This document shows positions 1-9,238 of a stretch of DNA of 64,000 nt, piece by piece. Under the pieces are notes generated by a model. It was not told the DNA's origin. It was given only the letters and a program-made list of their open reading frames with translations, and ran no database searches. Position numbers and translations under genes: made by a program. Location: assembly GCA_963792815.1 (NCBI GenBank), contig CAWBXR010000012.1, positions 434,001 through 498,000 on the forward strand. The letters run 5' to 3'. The stretch is from JARRPM01 sp963792815 (GTDB taxonomy: Bacteria; Pseudomonadota; Gammaproteobacteria; Pseudomonadales; Halieaceae). Every line of letters begins with the position of its first letter. The first letter of the stretch is position 1.

Positions 1-126
1 ATCATCGCTTTCTTCCTCTGCCTGGGCACCGCCAGCCTGGTCACCTATATGGCAATTGGCCGGGAACACGCCCCCCACGCCGGGGAGCGCTACCTCCCGG
101 CCCACAAACAGGCGCAACCGGGATAA
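1..126 (+). CDS. Succinate dehydrogenase/fumarate reductase membrane anchor (cytochrome b), C-terminal end
   Basis: The window opens inside this gene; only the last 41 codons and the TAA stop are visible. They encode a hydrophobic segment (IIAFFLCLGTASLVTYMAI), consistent with a final membrane helix, followed by a short polar tail containing GERYLPAH. The stop lies 3 bp before the flavoprotein start, so the genes are surely co-transcribed. The order anchor - flavoprotein - iron-sulfur protein is typical of succinate:quinone oxidoreductases with one fused dihaem cytochrome b subunit (Wolinella/Bacillus style), unlike the sdhCDAB order of E. coli. The function is inferred from operon position and hydrophobicity, because the haem ligands lie outside the window. 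Confidence 0.7.
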   Translation: MIAFFLCLGTASLVTYMAIGREHAPHAGERYLPAHKQAQPG

Positions 127-129
127 CTC

Positions 130-2109
130 ATGCAGATAATTTACACGGATGTGCTGGTGATCGGCGGTGGCCTGGCGGGACAGCGCGCGGCGATCGGCGC
201 CAAGCGCCGCGGCCACGAGGTCATCGTCCTCAGCCTGGTACCCGCCAAACGCTCCCATTCCGCCGCCGCCCAGGGCGGCATGCAGGCCAGCCTGGGCAAT
301 TGCCTGGGCGGGGCCGGTGACAACGAGGACATTCATTTTGCCGACACGGTGCGCGGCAGCGACTGGGGCGCGGACCAGGAAGTGGTGCGCATGTTCACCC
401 ACACGGCGCCCAAGGCGATACGGGAGCTGGCCGCCTGGGGCGTGCCCTGGAACCGTGTCGCCCGCGGGGAGCGCGAGATTACCGTCGACGGCCAGAAGAA
501 AACCATCTCGGAACCCGATGCCGCCCACGGCCTGATCACCAGCCGCAACTTCGGCGGCACCCAGAAATGGCGCGCCTGCTACGTCTCGGATGGCACCGGC
601 CACGCGATGCTCTACACCATGAGCAACCAGGCCATCGCGGCCAACATCCCGGTACACGAGCGGATGGAGGCGCTGGCGCTGATTCACGCCGACGGGCGTT
701 GCCATGGCGCCATCGTGCGCAACCTGATGACCGGTGAGCTGCTGGCCTATGTCGCCAGGGCCACCTGCATCGCCACCGGCGGCTTCGGCCGCATCTACCG
801 GGTGTCAACCAACGCTGTCATCAACGAGGGCATGGGGGCCGCCATCGCCCTGGAAACCGGCGTTGCCACCCTGGGCAATATGGAGGCCATCCAGTTTCAC
901 CCCACCGGCATATTCCCGGCGGGGATCCTGGTCACCGAGGGCTGTCGCGGTGACGGCGGCCTGTTGCTGGACCGCAACGAGCACCGTTTCATGCCCGACT
1001 ACGAACCGGAGAAAAAAGAGCTCGCCTCCAGGGACGTGGTATCGCGCCGGATGGAAGAGCACATCGCCGGGGGGCACGGGGTAAAGAGCCGCTTCGGCGA
1101 ACACCTGTGGCTCGATATTCGCCTGCTGGGCGCGGATCACATCAACAACAACCTGCGCGAAGTAAAGGAGATATGCCAGTACTTCCTCGGCGTGGACCCG
1201 GTGCATGAACTGATACCGGTTCGCCCCGCCCAACACTATTCGATGGGGGGCGTGCGCACCAACCACCGCGGCGAGAGCCCGCAGCTGCAAGGCCTGTTCG
1301 CCGCGGGTGAGGCGGCCTGCTGGGATATGCACGGTTTCAACCGGCTGGGGGGTAACTCGGTGGCGGAAACGGTGGTCGCCGGGATGATCGTTGGCGACAC
1401 GATGGCGGACTTTTGCGACTCCAGCGCGGGCGAGCTCACGCTATCGAGTTCACTGGTGGAGGAATTCGGCCGCGCCGAGCGAAACCGGCTCGCCGGCATT
1501 GCCAACGGCGGGGGCCGGGAAAGCGCCTTCGAACTGGCCAGGCTGATGCAGGAAACCATGACCGCGAAGGTGGGTATCTTCCGGGACAGGGACCGCCTCG
1601 AACAGGCGGTGGCCACCCTGCAGGAGCTGCAACTGCGCAGCCGCAATATCGGGCTGCGCAGCAATGCCCCCGGGGCAAACCCGGAACTCGTTACCGCCTA
1701 CCGCGTTCAGCGCATGCTCAAGCTCGCCCAGTGTGTGGCCTATGGCGCCCTGCAGCGCAGCGAGAGCCGCGGCGCCCACTACCGCGCCGACTATCCCCGG
1801 CGGGACGACCTCAACTGGATGCGCCGCACCCTTGCCAGCTGGCCCTCACCGGATGCCCGGCTGCCGGCACTGGATTATGAACCGCTGGATATCATGAAAA
1901 TGGAGCTGCCGCCGGGCTGGCGCGGCTACGGCGCCAGGGACTATGTCGATCACCCGGACACGGAAGTGCGCCAGCAACAGGTGGACGCGATCGTCGGCGA
2001 GCTGGGCTCCGCTGACCGACACGAACGCCAGCAGGCGCTGATGCCCTTCCGGCACCTGCTGCCAATGCACCTGCGCAATAACAACGAGCGCCTGGGGGAA
2101 GATACATGA
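130..2109 (+). CDS. frdA: Succinate dehydrogenase/fumarate reductase flavoprotein subunit
   Basis: A 659-residue FAD protein that interconverts succinate and fumarate at the inner face of the cytoplasmic membrane. The N-terminal dinucleotide-binding loop GGGLAGQRAA is at about residues 12-21. His43 in RSHSAAAQGG is the expected covalent FAD attachment site. QFHPTGI (about 256), HYSMGGVRTN (about 368) and FNRLGGNSVAE (about 402) are family substrate and FAD motifs. The length suits the longer flavoproteins of the C-A-B operon class. The start ATG follows the anchor gene by 3 bp, and the stop overlaps the next start by 4 bp (ATGA), indicating translational coupling. Whether the enzyme runs mainly as succinate dehydrogenase or fumarate reductase cannot be read from the sequence, so the symbol is a class label. 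Confidence 0.93.
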   Translation: MQIIYTDVLVIGGGLAGQRAAIGAKRRGHEVIVLSLVPAKRSHSAAAQGGMQASLGNCLGGAGDNEDIHFADTVRGSDWGADQEVVRMFTHTAPKAIRELAAWGVPWNRVARGEREITVDGQKKTISEPDAAHGLITSRNFGGTQKWRACYVSDGTGHAMLYTMSNQAIAANIPVHERMEALALIHADGRCHGAIVRNLMTGELLAYVARATCIATGGFGRIYRVSTNAVINEGMGAAIALETGVATLGNMEAIQFHPTGIFPAGILVTEGCRGDGGLLLDRNEHRFMPDYEPEKKELASRDVVSRRMEEHIAGGHGVKSRFGEHLWLDIRLLGADHINNNLREVKEICQYFLGVDPVHELIPVRPAQHYSMGGVRTNHRGESPQLQGLFAAGEAACWDMHGFNRLGGNSVAETVVAGMIVGDTMADFCDSSAGELTLSSSLVEEFGRAERNRLAGIANGGGRESAFELARLMQETMTAKVGIFRDRDRLEQAVATLQELQLRSRNIGLRSNAPGANPELVTAYRVQRMLKLAQCVAYGALQRSESRGAHYRADYPRRDDLNWMRRTLASWPSPDARLPALDYEPLDIMKMELPPGWRGYGARDYVDHPDTEVRQQQVDAIVGELGSADRHERQQALMPFRHLLPMHLRNNNERLGEDT

Positions 2110-2852
2110 ACCAGATTCCGCTGCGCGAGGCGGCCCGCACCCTGCATATACAGGTTCTGCGGCACAACCCCCGGGACCCGGACAGCCAGCCGCACCTGCA
2201 GACCTTCGAGGTCGAGGAAGCGGATGCCATGACCCTGTTTATCGCCCTCAACGAGATCCGGGAGCGGCAGGACCCCTCGCTGCAATTCGATTTTGTCTGT
2301 CGCGCCGGCATCTGCGGCAGTTGCGGCATGATCATCAACGGCCGTCCCGGCCTCGCCTGCCGCACCCTGACCAAAGACCTGCCCGAGCAGATCGTGCTGG
2401 CACCACTGCCCGCCTTCGAACTGATCGGCGATCTCTCGGTCAACACCGGCAAGTGGATGCGCGGCATGTCCGAACGGCTCGAGACCTGGGTGCACGGCCA
2501 GAACCTGGAAAGCCTCAATATCGACGCCATCGAGGCCACCATGGAACCGGAACTGGCCGAGCAGATTTACGAGCTGGAGCGCTGCATCGAGTGCGGCTGT
2601 TGCGTCGCCGCCTGCGGCACTGCCAGGATGCGCGAGGACTTTGTCGGCGCGGTGGGCCTCAACCAGGTAACCCGGTTTCGCCTCGACCCGCGGGACGAAC
2701 GCAGCGACGCCGCCTTTTACGAGTTGGTGGGAGACGAGAGCGGCGTATTCGGCTGCATGACCCTGCTGGGCTGCGAGGACATGTGCCCCAAGGACCTGCC
2801 ACTGGCTACCCAGATCGCCTTCCTGCGCCGACGCATGGCGGCCACGACCTGA
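2106..2852 (+). CDS. frdB: Succinate dehydrogenase/fumarate reductase iron-sulfur subunit
   Basis: A 248-residue electron-transfer subunit linking the flavoprotein to the membrane cytochrome. The N-terminal plant-type ferredoxin domain holds the 2Fe-2S ligands in CRAGICGSCGM (about residues 65-75) plus a distal Cys in LACRT (about 86). The C-terminal domain has CIECGCCVAAC (about 160) and GCEDMCPKDLP (about 222) for the 4Fe-4S and 3Fe-4S centres. It is the last gene of the operon and overlaps the flavoprotein gene by 4 bp. About 50 bp separate it from the following hydrolase gene; no clear terminator is seen, so read-through is possible. Confidence 0.93.
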   Translation: MNQIPLREAARTLHIQVLRHNPRDPDSQPHLQTFEVEEADAMTLFIALNEIRERQDPSLQFDFVCRAGICGSCGMIINGRPGLACRTLTKDLPEQIVLAPLPAFELIGDLSVNTGKWMRGMSERLETWVHGQNLESLNIDAIEATMEPELAEQIYELERCIECGCCVAACGTARMREDFVGAVGLNQVTRFRLDPRDERSDAAFYELVGDESGVFGCMTLLGCEDMCPKDLPLATQIAFLRRRMAATT

Positions 2853-2903
2853 CGCCGGCAGGGCTGGTCCGCCAACAAAATAACCAGCACAAGGACACAG
2901 CGA

Positions 2904-4133
2904 ATGTACGATATAGCCTCCACCGTCTCCCGGGTCGCCAACAGCACCTACAGCCATACGCGCCGGATCATGCCGGAGCAACCCTGGTGGGAAACCCTGG
3001 AAAGCAGCTTCCACAAATTTCCCGATGACTTCGAACTGGACCTGCGCACCGAGCTCACCGTGGACAGTACCGCGCTGGCGGATTACCTGCTGCGTACCGC
3101 CGGCGCGGGCCTGCTGGGTTCGCTGGCACTGCCGAGCAGCATCACCCCGCGCCAACTGAAGCGCGATATGGCGACGATCGGTTTTTACCGCAACAAGGCA
3201 AATGCCGCGGACCCGACCAAATTTTTCCGCAAGCCGGATTCATCCGGGGTGAAGGTGGAGTCCAGCTCGGCCGGCTTTTTCCGTTTCAAGCCCACTGACG
3301 GCAGTTGCGAACTGCTCAGCTTCGACAGCCCCTTCAAAACGGTCAATCCGAAGCTCCGCGAAAGCTACCCGAAACAGCGGCGCAATATGAGGGCGGTGGC
3401 CCAGTACTGGCGCCATGACAGCGGCCCCAGGCCAACCATATGCGTCATCCATGGTTTCATGGCGGACCCCTACTGGCTCAACCGCCTGTTTTTCGCCCTG
3501 CCCTGGTTTTACGCCCAGGGCTACGACATCCTGCTGTACACCCTGCCCCACCACGGCCGGCGCCAGTCGCGCCTGTCCCCGTTCAGCGGGCACGGATTTT
3601 TCGCCGGTGGCCTGTCCCACCTCAACGAATCCATGGCCCACGCGGTGCACGATTTCCGTATTTTCATGGATTACCTGGAATCCAGGGGAGTGGGCAAAAT
3701 CGGGGTGACGGGTATCAGCCTCGGCGGCTACACCTCCGCCCTGCTGGCGGCGGTGGAGGACAGGCTGCATTTCTCCATCCCCAATGTACCGGTGGCGAGC
3801 CTGCCGGACCTGGTGCTGGAATGGTACCCGATGAACCTGGCCATAAAGGCCCTGCTAAAACTCAGCAATACCAGCGTGCGGGACGCCAGGCACATGCTGG
3901 CGGTGCACTCGCCCCTGACCTACCAGCCCCTGATTCCCAAGGAACGGCTGATGGTGATTGCCGGCGCCGGGGACCGGCTGGCGCCACCCAAGCATGCCCG
4001 CCTGTTGTGGGACCACTGGGACCGACCGCGCATTCACTGGTTCCCGGGTAACCACCTGCTGCACCTGGACAAGGGCAAATACCTGAAAGAGATAGCGCGG
4101 TTTCTGAAGGAGATAGAGTTTGACAAGGCCTGA
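2904..4133 (+). CDS. Alpha/beta hydrolase family protein
   Basis: A 409-residue protein with an alpha/beta hydrolase core after a long N-terminal region of about 160 residues. The oxyanion-hole strand reads ICVIHGFMADPYW (about residue 180). The nucleophile elbow is GISLGG with Ser at about 272. A likely acid is in GAGDRLAPP (about 355) and the likely catalytic His is in GNHLLHLDKG (about 385). No signal peptide or membrane helix is evident, so it is probably cytoplasmic. The substrate is unknown. Its neighbours (HSL-type esterase remnant, WS/DGAT, malonyl-CoA decarboxylase) suggest ester or lipid turnover, but that is inference from location. Confidence 0.75.
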   Translation: MYDIASTVSRVANSTYSHTRRIMPEQPWWETLESSFHKFPDDFELDLRTELTVDSTALADYLLRTAGAGLLGSLALPSSITPRQLKRDMATIGFYRNKANAADPTKFFRKPDSSGVKVESSSAGFFRFKPTDGSCELLSFDSPFKTVNPKLRESYPKQRRNMRAVAQYWRHDSGPRPTICVIHGFMADPYWLNRLFFALPWFYAQGYDILLYTLPHHGRRQSRLSPFSGHGFFAGGLSHLNESMAHAVHDFRIFMDYLESRGVGKIGVTGISLGGYTSALLAAVEDRLHFSIPNVPVASLPDLVLEWYPMNLAIKALLKLSNTSVRDARHMLAVHSPLTYQPLIPKERLMVIAGAGDRLAPPKHARLLWDHWDRPRIHWFPGNHLLHLDKGKYLKEIARFLKEIEFDKA

Positions 4134-4292
4134 GCACGCGCATGGGTGAGTTCCCGAACCGGTTGCGGCGGCAAAATCAAGCTTTATCCCCGTTTGCAAT
4201 AGGGCTAGTATCGAATGCCCTCGTGCGCGGACATCCCGCCACAGACTGCGGAATACCTTAGATTCGCACCCCCGACCCCAGGACCTGACGCA

Positions 4293-5212
4293 ATGCAAAG
4301 CTGGCAAACCGATCTACTGAACCTGCAGCTCACTCTGACCGTCAAGCCGATGTTCAAGTACATCAGTTCCCTCGATCGCCTGCGGCAGATGGTCAGTTTC
4401 AGCGACAACACTATCGGCCGCCTGGCGATACCCCGGGGTACCCGGCGTCGAACCCGTCAAGATACCCGGCGCGGATTTCGAGGCGGAGTGGGTCAGGTCC
4501 GCGGATACCGATCCCGGAGCGGGTTATCCTTTACCTGCCGGGCGGCGCCTATGTCATCCGCATGCCCAATGCCCATACCGGCATGGTCAGCCGGTTGTGC
4601 AGGAACGCCAACGCCAAGGCACTCATGGCCTATTACCGGCTGGCCCCGGAGCACCCCTTCCCCGCCTGCCTGGAAGACGCGGTGCTGGCCTACCGCTGGC
4701 TGCTGCGCCAGGGCATTGAACCCGACAGGATCATCATCGCCGGGGACTCGGCGGGCGGTGGCCTCACCCTGTCGACCTTACTCGCACTGAAGGAGCGCAA
4801 GCTGCCTATGCCCGCCTGCGCTTATATGTTGTCGCCACTGCTGGATGTGAGCGACAAGGCGCCCTCGCGCTGGAAGAACTCGGCCAGCGACACCGCGCTG
4901 CCTGCACCCAAGGACCGCGCGCTCAACCCGCGCCCGCTCTACCTGGGGGACAACGCGCCGGAAGATCCGCTGGTGTCACCCATCAACGGCAATTTCGATG
5001 GACTGCCGCCCATGTACGTCCAGGTCAGCGACAGTGAAATGCTGCTGGATGACAGCCTGCGCCTGGCCCGGCGCGCGCATATCTACGATGTGGAAGTGAG
5101 CGTGGATATATGGCGCAAGGTCCCGCATGTATGGCAGGCCATGGGGTTCCTCCCGGAAAGTCGCGAGGCTCTGGAAAAAGCAGGAACCTATATCCGCGAT
5201 CACGTCATCTAG
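4293..5212 (+). pseudogene. HSL-family alpha/beta hydrolase (lipase/esterase), frameshifted twice
   Basis: Joining three reading frames gives a complete hormone-sensitive-lipase-type esterase of about 305 residues. It starts at ATG 4293 (MQSWQTDLLNLQLTL). It shifts near 4437 into a frame reading VPGVEPVKIPGADF, then shifts again at about 4516 into ERVILYLPGGAYVIR. Both shifts are explained by one extra base, and 920 minus 2 is divisible by three. The oxyanion motif is PGGAYV instead of the usual HGGGF/HGGAY. The nucleophile motif GDSAGGG is intact, and C-terminal VQVSDSEMLLDD and KVPHVWQ supply the acid and His. It lies between another hydrolase and a wax ester synthase gene on the same strand. 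Either a decaying gene or sequencing error; see the finding on clustered insertions. Confidence 0.8.
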
Positions 5213-5245
5213 CGATGCCACAAACCCGAACAGGAATAAACTGAC

Positions 5246-6769
5246 ATGCAGCAAGTGGACAGCGAAGACGCCAACTTCCTTTTTATGGAAAAGGTGGAGA
5301 GCCCCACCCACATCAGCCTGATCTACCTGTACGACCAGTCTGGCCTCGGCAAACAGCAGGTGCGCTTCACCCATATCAGGGAGCATGTCCAGAACCGGCT
5401 CAACTCCGCGCCGGTGTTTACCCAGAAGATCCGGCGCACGCCGGGGGATATCGACTACCCCTACTGGATCAACGACGAGAAGTTCGACCTGGACTTCCAC
5501 GTTCGTCACCTGGCCTTGCCACAACCCGGGGACTGGCGCCAGTTCTGCATACTGACATCCCGCCTTCACTCCCGCCCACTGGACATGAGCAGGCCCCTGT
5601 GGGAGCTCTATGTCATCGAGGGCCTGCACAAGGTGGAGGGCCTGCCCAAAAACAGCTTCGCGGTCTACTTCAAAGTGCATCACTGCGCGATGGACGAGTT
5701 CACGGCGCAGGAGCTGGTGCAGTCCGCGCATGTCCAGACACCCAATCCGCGCCAGCACGAGTCCTCCGGCCAGCATATCGCCCACCTCCCCAGGCGGGCG
5801 CCACAACCGATGGAGATGATCGTTCGCGGGCTGCTCAACAACTCGGTCCGGTCGCTGCGCCTGGCCCTGCAATCCGCCAGTAATTTCCGCACCCTGTCGA
5901 AGATACTCACGCGCCTGTCGATTCGGGCGGCGCAAAACATGGCCGAGGGGGATGCAGCGGGGGAGTCGCTCACCCGCTTCGCCCAACCCCTGACATCGGC
6001 GCGGGTCTTCGAGGGCGCCTTCTACCCGCGCGCAGTGTTCGATAACTACCTGCGCAGGGTCCCCGGCGCGACGCTGACCCACGCGGTGCTGGCTATCTGC
6101 GGAGAGGCGATGCGGCTCTACCTGGAACGACATGGGGAGTTGAACGACGCTTCGCTGCAGGCCCTGCTGGAAGTGAACGTGCGCAACGCGGGCGCCCACG
6201 CTTTGGTCGGCAACCGCCTCGCCATCAACCAGATCGAACTGCATATACCGGTGACCTTTCCGGTGGGACGATTACAGGCGATCTACACCGCCAACCGGGA
6301 ACTGCAATCCATCGAAAATGCGGAGCTGACAAGTTTTCGCCTGCGTTCCCTGTATGAGAATGTGCCGGCGCCGCTGCTGGCCTGGCTGGGAAAACTGTCC
6401 AACCAGAAGAACAGCCCCAACAGGGCCGTGATGTCCAGTGGCAGCCTCGGGCTGGCTGAGTTGCCGGGATCCGACAAACCACTGTACCTGCTGGGTGCCC
6501 GCCTGCACGGCTTCAGCAGTATCTCACCTCTTTACAGCGGTTGCGGCCTGATGTTCGCCGCCAGCACCTATGCCGATACGGTAGGCCTGACCTTCACCTC
6601 GGACCGGAACATGATGCCCGACCCCGAGACAATGCGTGAGTGCCTGGACGAGGCGGTGGCCGCCGTTGCCAAGCTGAAACGCACCGGGCCGGCGCCCAAG
6701 CGGCCGGCGGGCAAAAAACGAAAAGCCGCCAAGTCGCGCCCCCGGGGCGGTAAAACCCTGGCGGCCTAG
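5246..6769 (+). CDS. Wax ester synthase / diacylglycerol acyltransferase (WS/DGAT)
   Basis: A 507-residue acyltransferase that esterifies fatty alcohols or diacylglycerol with acyl-CoA to make neutral storage lipids at the inner membrane or lipid inclusions. The condensing motif HHxxxDG appears as HHCAMDE at about residues 145-151, so the final Gly is replaced by Glu. The C-terminal WES_acyltransf region with NRLAINQIELHIPV (about 325) and PGSDKPLYLLGARL (about 410) is intact. The last about 35 residues are an unusually basic tail (GKKRKAAKSRPRGGK) absent from most homologues, possibly for membrane or nucleic-acid contact. A purine-rich stretch (gaacaggaa) precedes the ATG. The neighbouring malonyl-CoA decarboxylase and hydrolase genes support a lipid role. 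Confidence 0.88.
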   Translation: MQQVDSEDANFLFMEKVESPTHISLIYLYDQSGLGKQQVRFTHIREHVQNRLNSAPVFTQKIRRTPGDIDYPYWINDEKFDLDFHVRHLALPQPGDWRQFCILTSRLHSRPLDMSRPLWELYVIEGLHKVEGLPKNSFAVYFKVHHCAMDEFTAQELVQSAHVQTPNPRQHESSGQHIAHLPRRAPQPMEMIVRGLLNNSVRSLRLALQSASNFRTLSKILTRLSIRAAQNMAEGDAAGESLTRFAQPLTSARVFEGAFYPRAVFDNYLRRVPGATLTHAVLAICGEAMRLYLERHGELNDASLQALLEVNVRNAGAHALVGNRLAINQIELHIPVTFPVGRLQAIYTANRELQSIENAELTSFRLRSLYENVPAPLLAWLGKLSNQKNSPNRAVMSSGSLGLAELPGSDKPLYLLGARLHGFSSISPLYSGCGLMFAASTYADTVGLTFTSDRNMMPDPETMRECLDEAVAAVAKLKRTGPAPKRPAGKKRKAAKSRPRGGKTLAA

Positions 6770-6780
6770 GGGGCACTCGG

Positions 6781-8133
6781 TTACTGGGCCAGCAGGCGAC
6801 TGATGGTGCGGGATACCGCTATCTTGCCCTGGTCGAAAAACGCCTCATGGTTTTCCTCGATTTTATCCAGGTCGTAGAGATAGTTGACCATAATACCCGC
6901 TGACTGCTCCCGGCCCTTGACCGACAGGTCAGCACCCCCGTGCATGCGGTGCAGCCGGGCGCCGTTGCCCAGGTGAAACCGCGCCACCGGGTCCCTGGGC
7001 AGGTCGCCGGATTTTTCCACCAGCAGGTAGTGCGCGCACAGCTTGAGCAGGGCGTCGTAAACCACGCCCTCCACCACCTTGCCCATCGGCTGTTTTACCC
7101 GGGGGATAAGCGCCTCGTCGATCAGGCCCTCGAGGTTTGCATCCAGCAGCCAACGGCGAAAACCCGGCACGGGGGAGAGGGTGACGAAGGTCTTGAGCCC
7201 CGGCATCTCCTTCTTGAGCTCCCCCACCACGTTTTTGATCAGGAAGTTACCAAAGGAAATACCCGCCAGCCCGGGGTGGCAGTTGCTGATGGAGTAAAAC
7301 ACTACCGTGTTGATCCGCTTCGCCGGTGGTGACGTGCGCTGCTGCTTCAGCAGCGGAGCCATATCGTCGGGAAGCGTGTCGGTCAGGGCAATTTCCACGA
7401 ACACCAGGGGGTCATTGGCCAGGGCGGGGTGAAAGAACGCGAAGCAGCGCCGGTCCTCGCGCAGGCGGCTTCGCAGGTCGTCCCAGCCATTGATTTCGTG
7501 CACCGCCTCGTAATCGATGATCTTCTCCAGCACCATCGCCGGCGACGACCAGTCGATCTTGCGCAATTCCAGAAAGCCCTTGTTGAACCAGGAGATAAAC
7601 AGGTGGCGCAGGTCCGAGTCGATGCCCCGCAACTCGGGATTCGCCCGCAGCATCGACAGCAGGTGGCCGCGCATGGCGACCAGGGTGCGAGTGCCGTCCG
7701 GGACCATATTGATCCGCCGGAACAGTTTCTGTCGCGGCGCTTCCACCACCCGGTTGAGGGCCCACAGGTTTTCCAGGTCAGGCTGTTCGCGATAGCGCTG
7801 CGCCGCACTGACGATGGTATCCGGGTCCACGTCGAACTCATTCGCGAGGCTGGTAAAGAAGTCCAGCCGGGCAGCCGCCGGCAGCTGCTGGTAGCCGGCA
7901 ATAATCTCCCCCGCCAGGGCCAGGCCCGAGGCCTCTCCCCGATGGTCCAGTAAATCCCGGCACAGGGCCATCAGCGCGCCGGCGCTGTTGGCAGCCCGGG
8001 GCACACCGCGACGTTGCCTGGCGAGGATATCGCGACCGGCCTCCATGACGGAGCCGAGGGTTCTGCCGAGGGTTGTCATGGCGCCGCTGACGGGTTTTGC
8101 CACATCGGCGGTATTGCTGGATTGGTCGGGCAT
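6781..8133 (-). CDS. Malonyl-CoA decarboxylase
   Basis: A 450-residue enzyme converting malonyl-CoA to acetyl-CoA and CO2. The N-terminal half is the helical MCD_N domain. The C-terminal GNAT-like catalytic domain begins around RRINMVPDGTRTLVAMR (about residue 140). The strongly conserved NCHPGLAGISFGNFLIK stretch (about 280) and the His of GARLHRMHGGAD (about 395) match the family active-site region. No targeting signal is seen, so it is cytoplasmic. It is transcribed leftward, 68 bp after the stop of a crotonase gene, and the two probably form an operon. It converges with WS/DGAT, with only 11 bp between the stops. A role in balancing malonyl-CoA for lipid synthesis is inferred. Confidence 0.92.
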   Translation of the reverse strand: MPDQSSNTADVAKPVSGAMTTLGRTLGSVMEAGRDILARQRRGVPRAANSAGALMALCRDLLDHRGEASGLALAGEIIAGYQQLPAAARLDFFTSLANEFDVDPDTIVSAAQRYREQPDLENLWALNRVVEAPRQKLFRRINMVPDGTRTLVAMRGHLLSMLRANPELRGIDSDLRHLFISWFNKGFLELRKIDWSSPAMVLEKIIDYEAVHEINGWDDLRSRLREDRRCFAFFHPALANDPLVFVEIALTDTLPDDMAPLLKQQRTSPPAKRINTVVFYSISNCHPGLAGISFGNFLIKNVVGELKKEMPGLKTFVTLSPVPGFRRWLLDANLEGLIDEALIPRVKQPMGKVVEGVVYDALLKLCAHYLLVEKSGDLPRDPVARFHLGNGARLHRMHGGADLSVKGREQSAGIMVNYLYDLDKIEENHEAFFDQGKIAVSRTISRLLAQ

Positions 8134-8201
8134 ATCGGTTTCCGGTGACGATTGTAGGGATGGGAACAGTCGTTATATTCGGGCCGGGCGTGGCGGGTAC
8201 G

Positions 8202-8966
8202 CTAACGCCCCCGGTTTCTGGCATAGGCCTGCCGGGCAGCAATGCACTCAGCATCCAGCAGACCACCCACCAGGCTGTCGGCATCAGACCAGGCGCGCAT
8301 TGCGCCGACCATCTGGGCGGTGACGGCATTGACATGGCTCTTGGTGGCGGCCACCGGCATGGCTGGCTTGGCCGCGATCTGCGATGCCAGCGCCTGCACC
8401 GTGGCCTCCAGGTCAGACTCTGCTACCACGCGGTTCAGAAAGCCCGCAGCGTGTGCCTCCCCGGGCGTAAATTCACGGCAGGTAATCACCAGTTCCTTGG
8501 TAAGCGCGGGCCCGATTTCCCGCACCAGCCGGGGGATGCCGCCCCAGGCCAGGGGAATACCGAGATCGATCTCGGGAATTGAAAAACGGGCAGTATCTGT
8601 GGCGACGCGCAGGTCGCAGGCAGCCGCCAGCACCAGCCCGCCACCCACACACCAGCCCTGGATAGCGGCGACAGTCACCGCGCGCATGGCCTCCAGCGCC
8701 TCCGCCATCAAACGCCCCGCGTCCGCCGCCTGCCGCACCCGGGCATCTGCGGCGACCGGGAAGCCATCCAGGTCGGCGCCGGCGGAAAAAGCCCTGCCGT
8801 GGCCGCCGACGACGACCACACGAACGGCCTCCTGCTCATCAAACCAGCGCGCCGCGGCCGCCAACTCTGTGAGGGTTTCCAGCGACAGTGCGTTCAAGCG
8901 CTGGGGACGATTGAGCCACAGACGCCCGATGGGGCCGTCAACCGAGACTTCAAGTGTTGCAAACAT
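8202..8966 (-). CDS. Enoyl-CoA hydratase/isomerase family protein (crotonase)
   Basis: A 254-residue crotonase-fold protein. The oxyanion region HGRAFSAGADLDGFP (about residue 55) and GWCVGGGLVLAAACDLRVA (about 105) are typical. The latter carries the second oxyanion glycine. At the usual catalytic positions it reads FSIPEIDLGIPLAWGGIPRL; the first glutamate (E of PEIDLG) is present. Substrate specificity cannot be told from the sequence. It precedes malonyl-CoA decarboxylase on the same strand, so the pair may act in acyl-CoA degradation. It is one of three crotonase paralogues in the window. Confidence 0.85.
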   Translation of the reverse strand: MFATLEVSVDGPIGRLWLNRPQRLNALSLETLTELAAAARWFDEQEAVRVVVVGGHGRAFSAGADLDGFPVAADARVRQAADAGRLMAEALEAMRAVTVAAIQGWCVGGGLVLAAACDLRVATDTARFSIPEIDLGIPLAWGGIPRLVREIGPALTKELVITCREFTPGEAHAAGFLNRVVAESDLEATVQALASQIAAKPAMPVAATKSHVNAVTAQMVGAMRAWSDADSLVGGLLDAECIAARQAYARNRGR

Positions 8967-9238
8967 GGGTTCACTCTCTACCGCGTATGGGGCCTGCCAG
9001 TGTACCGAATTCCGTCACCCGGTGGCCACGCCCTCGGACCAAAGACGTAAGCTGTGTAGCGGAAATTGGACACGCATCACCATCTGGCCCAAATCGCCAT
9101 GCGCTGACGCTATTTTATACAAAAGGGTGCCCTCAACGGCCGGCAGCCGTATACATCCGGGATGACTGTGCGAGAATAGCCCAGGGGTCAGCCAATAAAC
9201 CGGGTTTTTGCAGGCTACCTCAACGGAGTGAACGTTTT

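Noticed and set aside
1950..3155. 401-residue minus-strand open frame opposite the Fe-S subunit and hydrolase
   Set aside because: Antisense shadow; both plus-strand genes have clear motifs.
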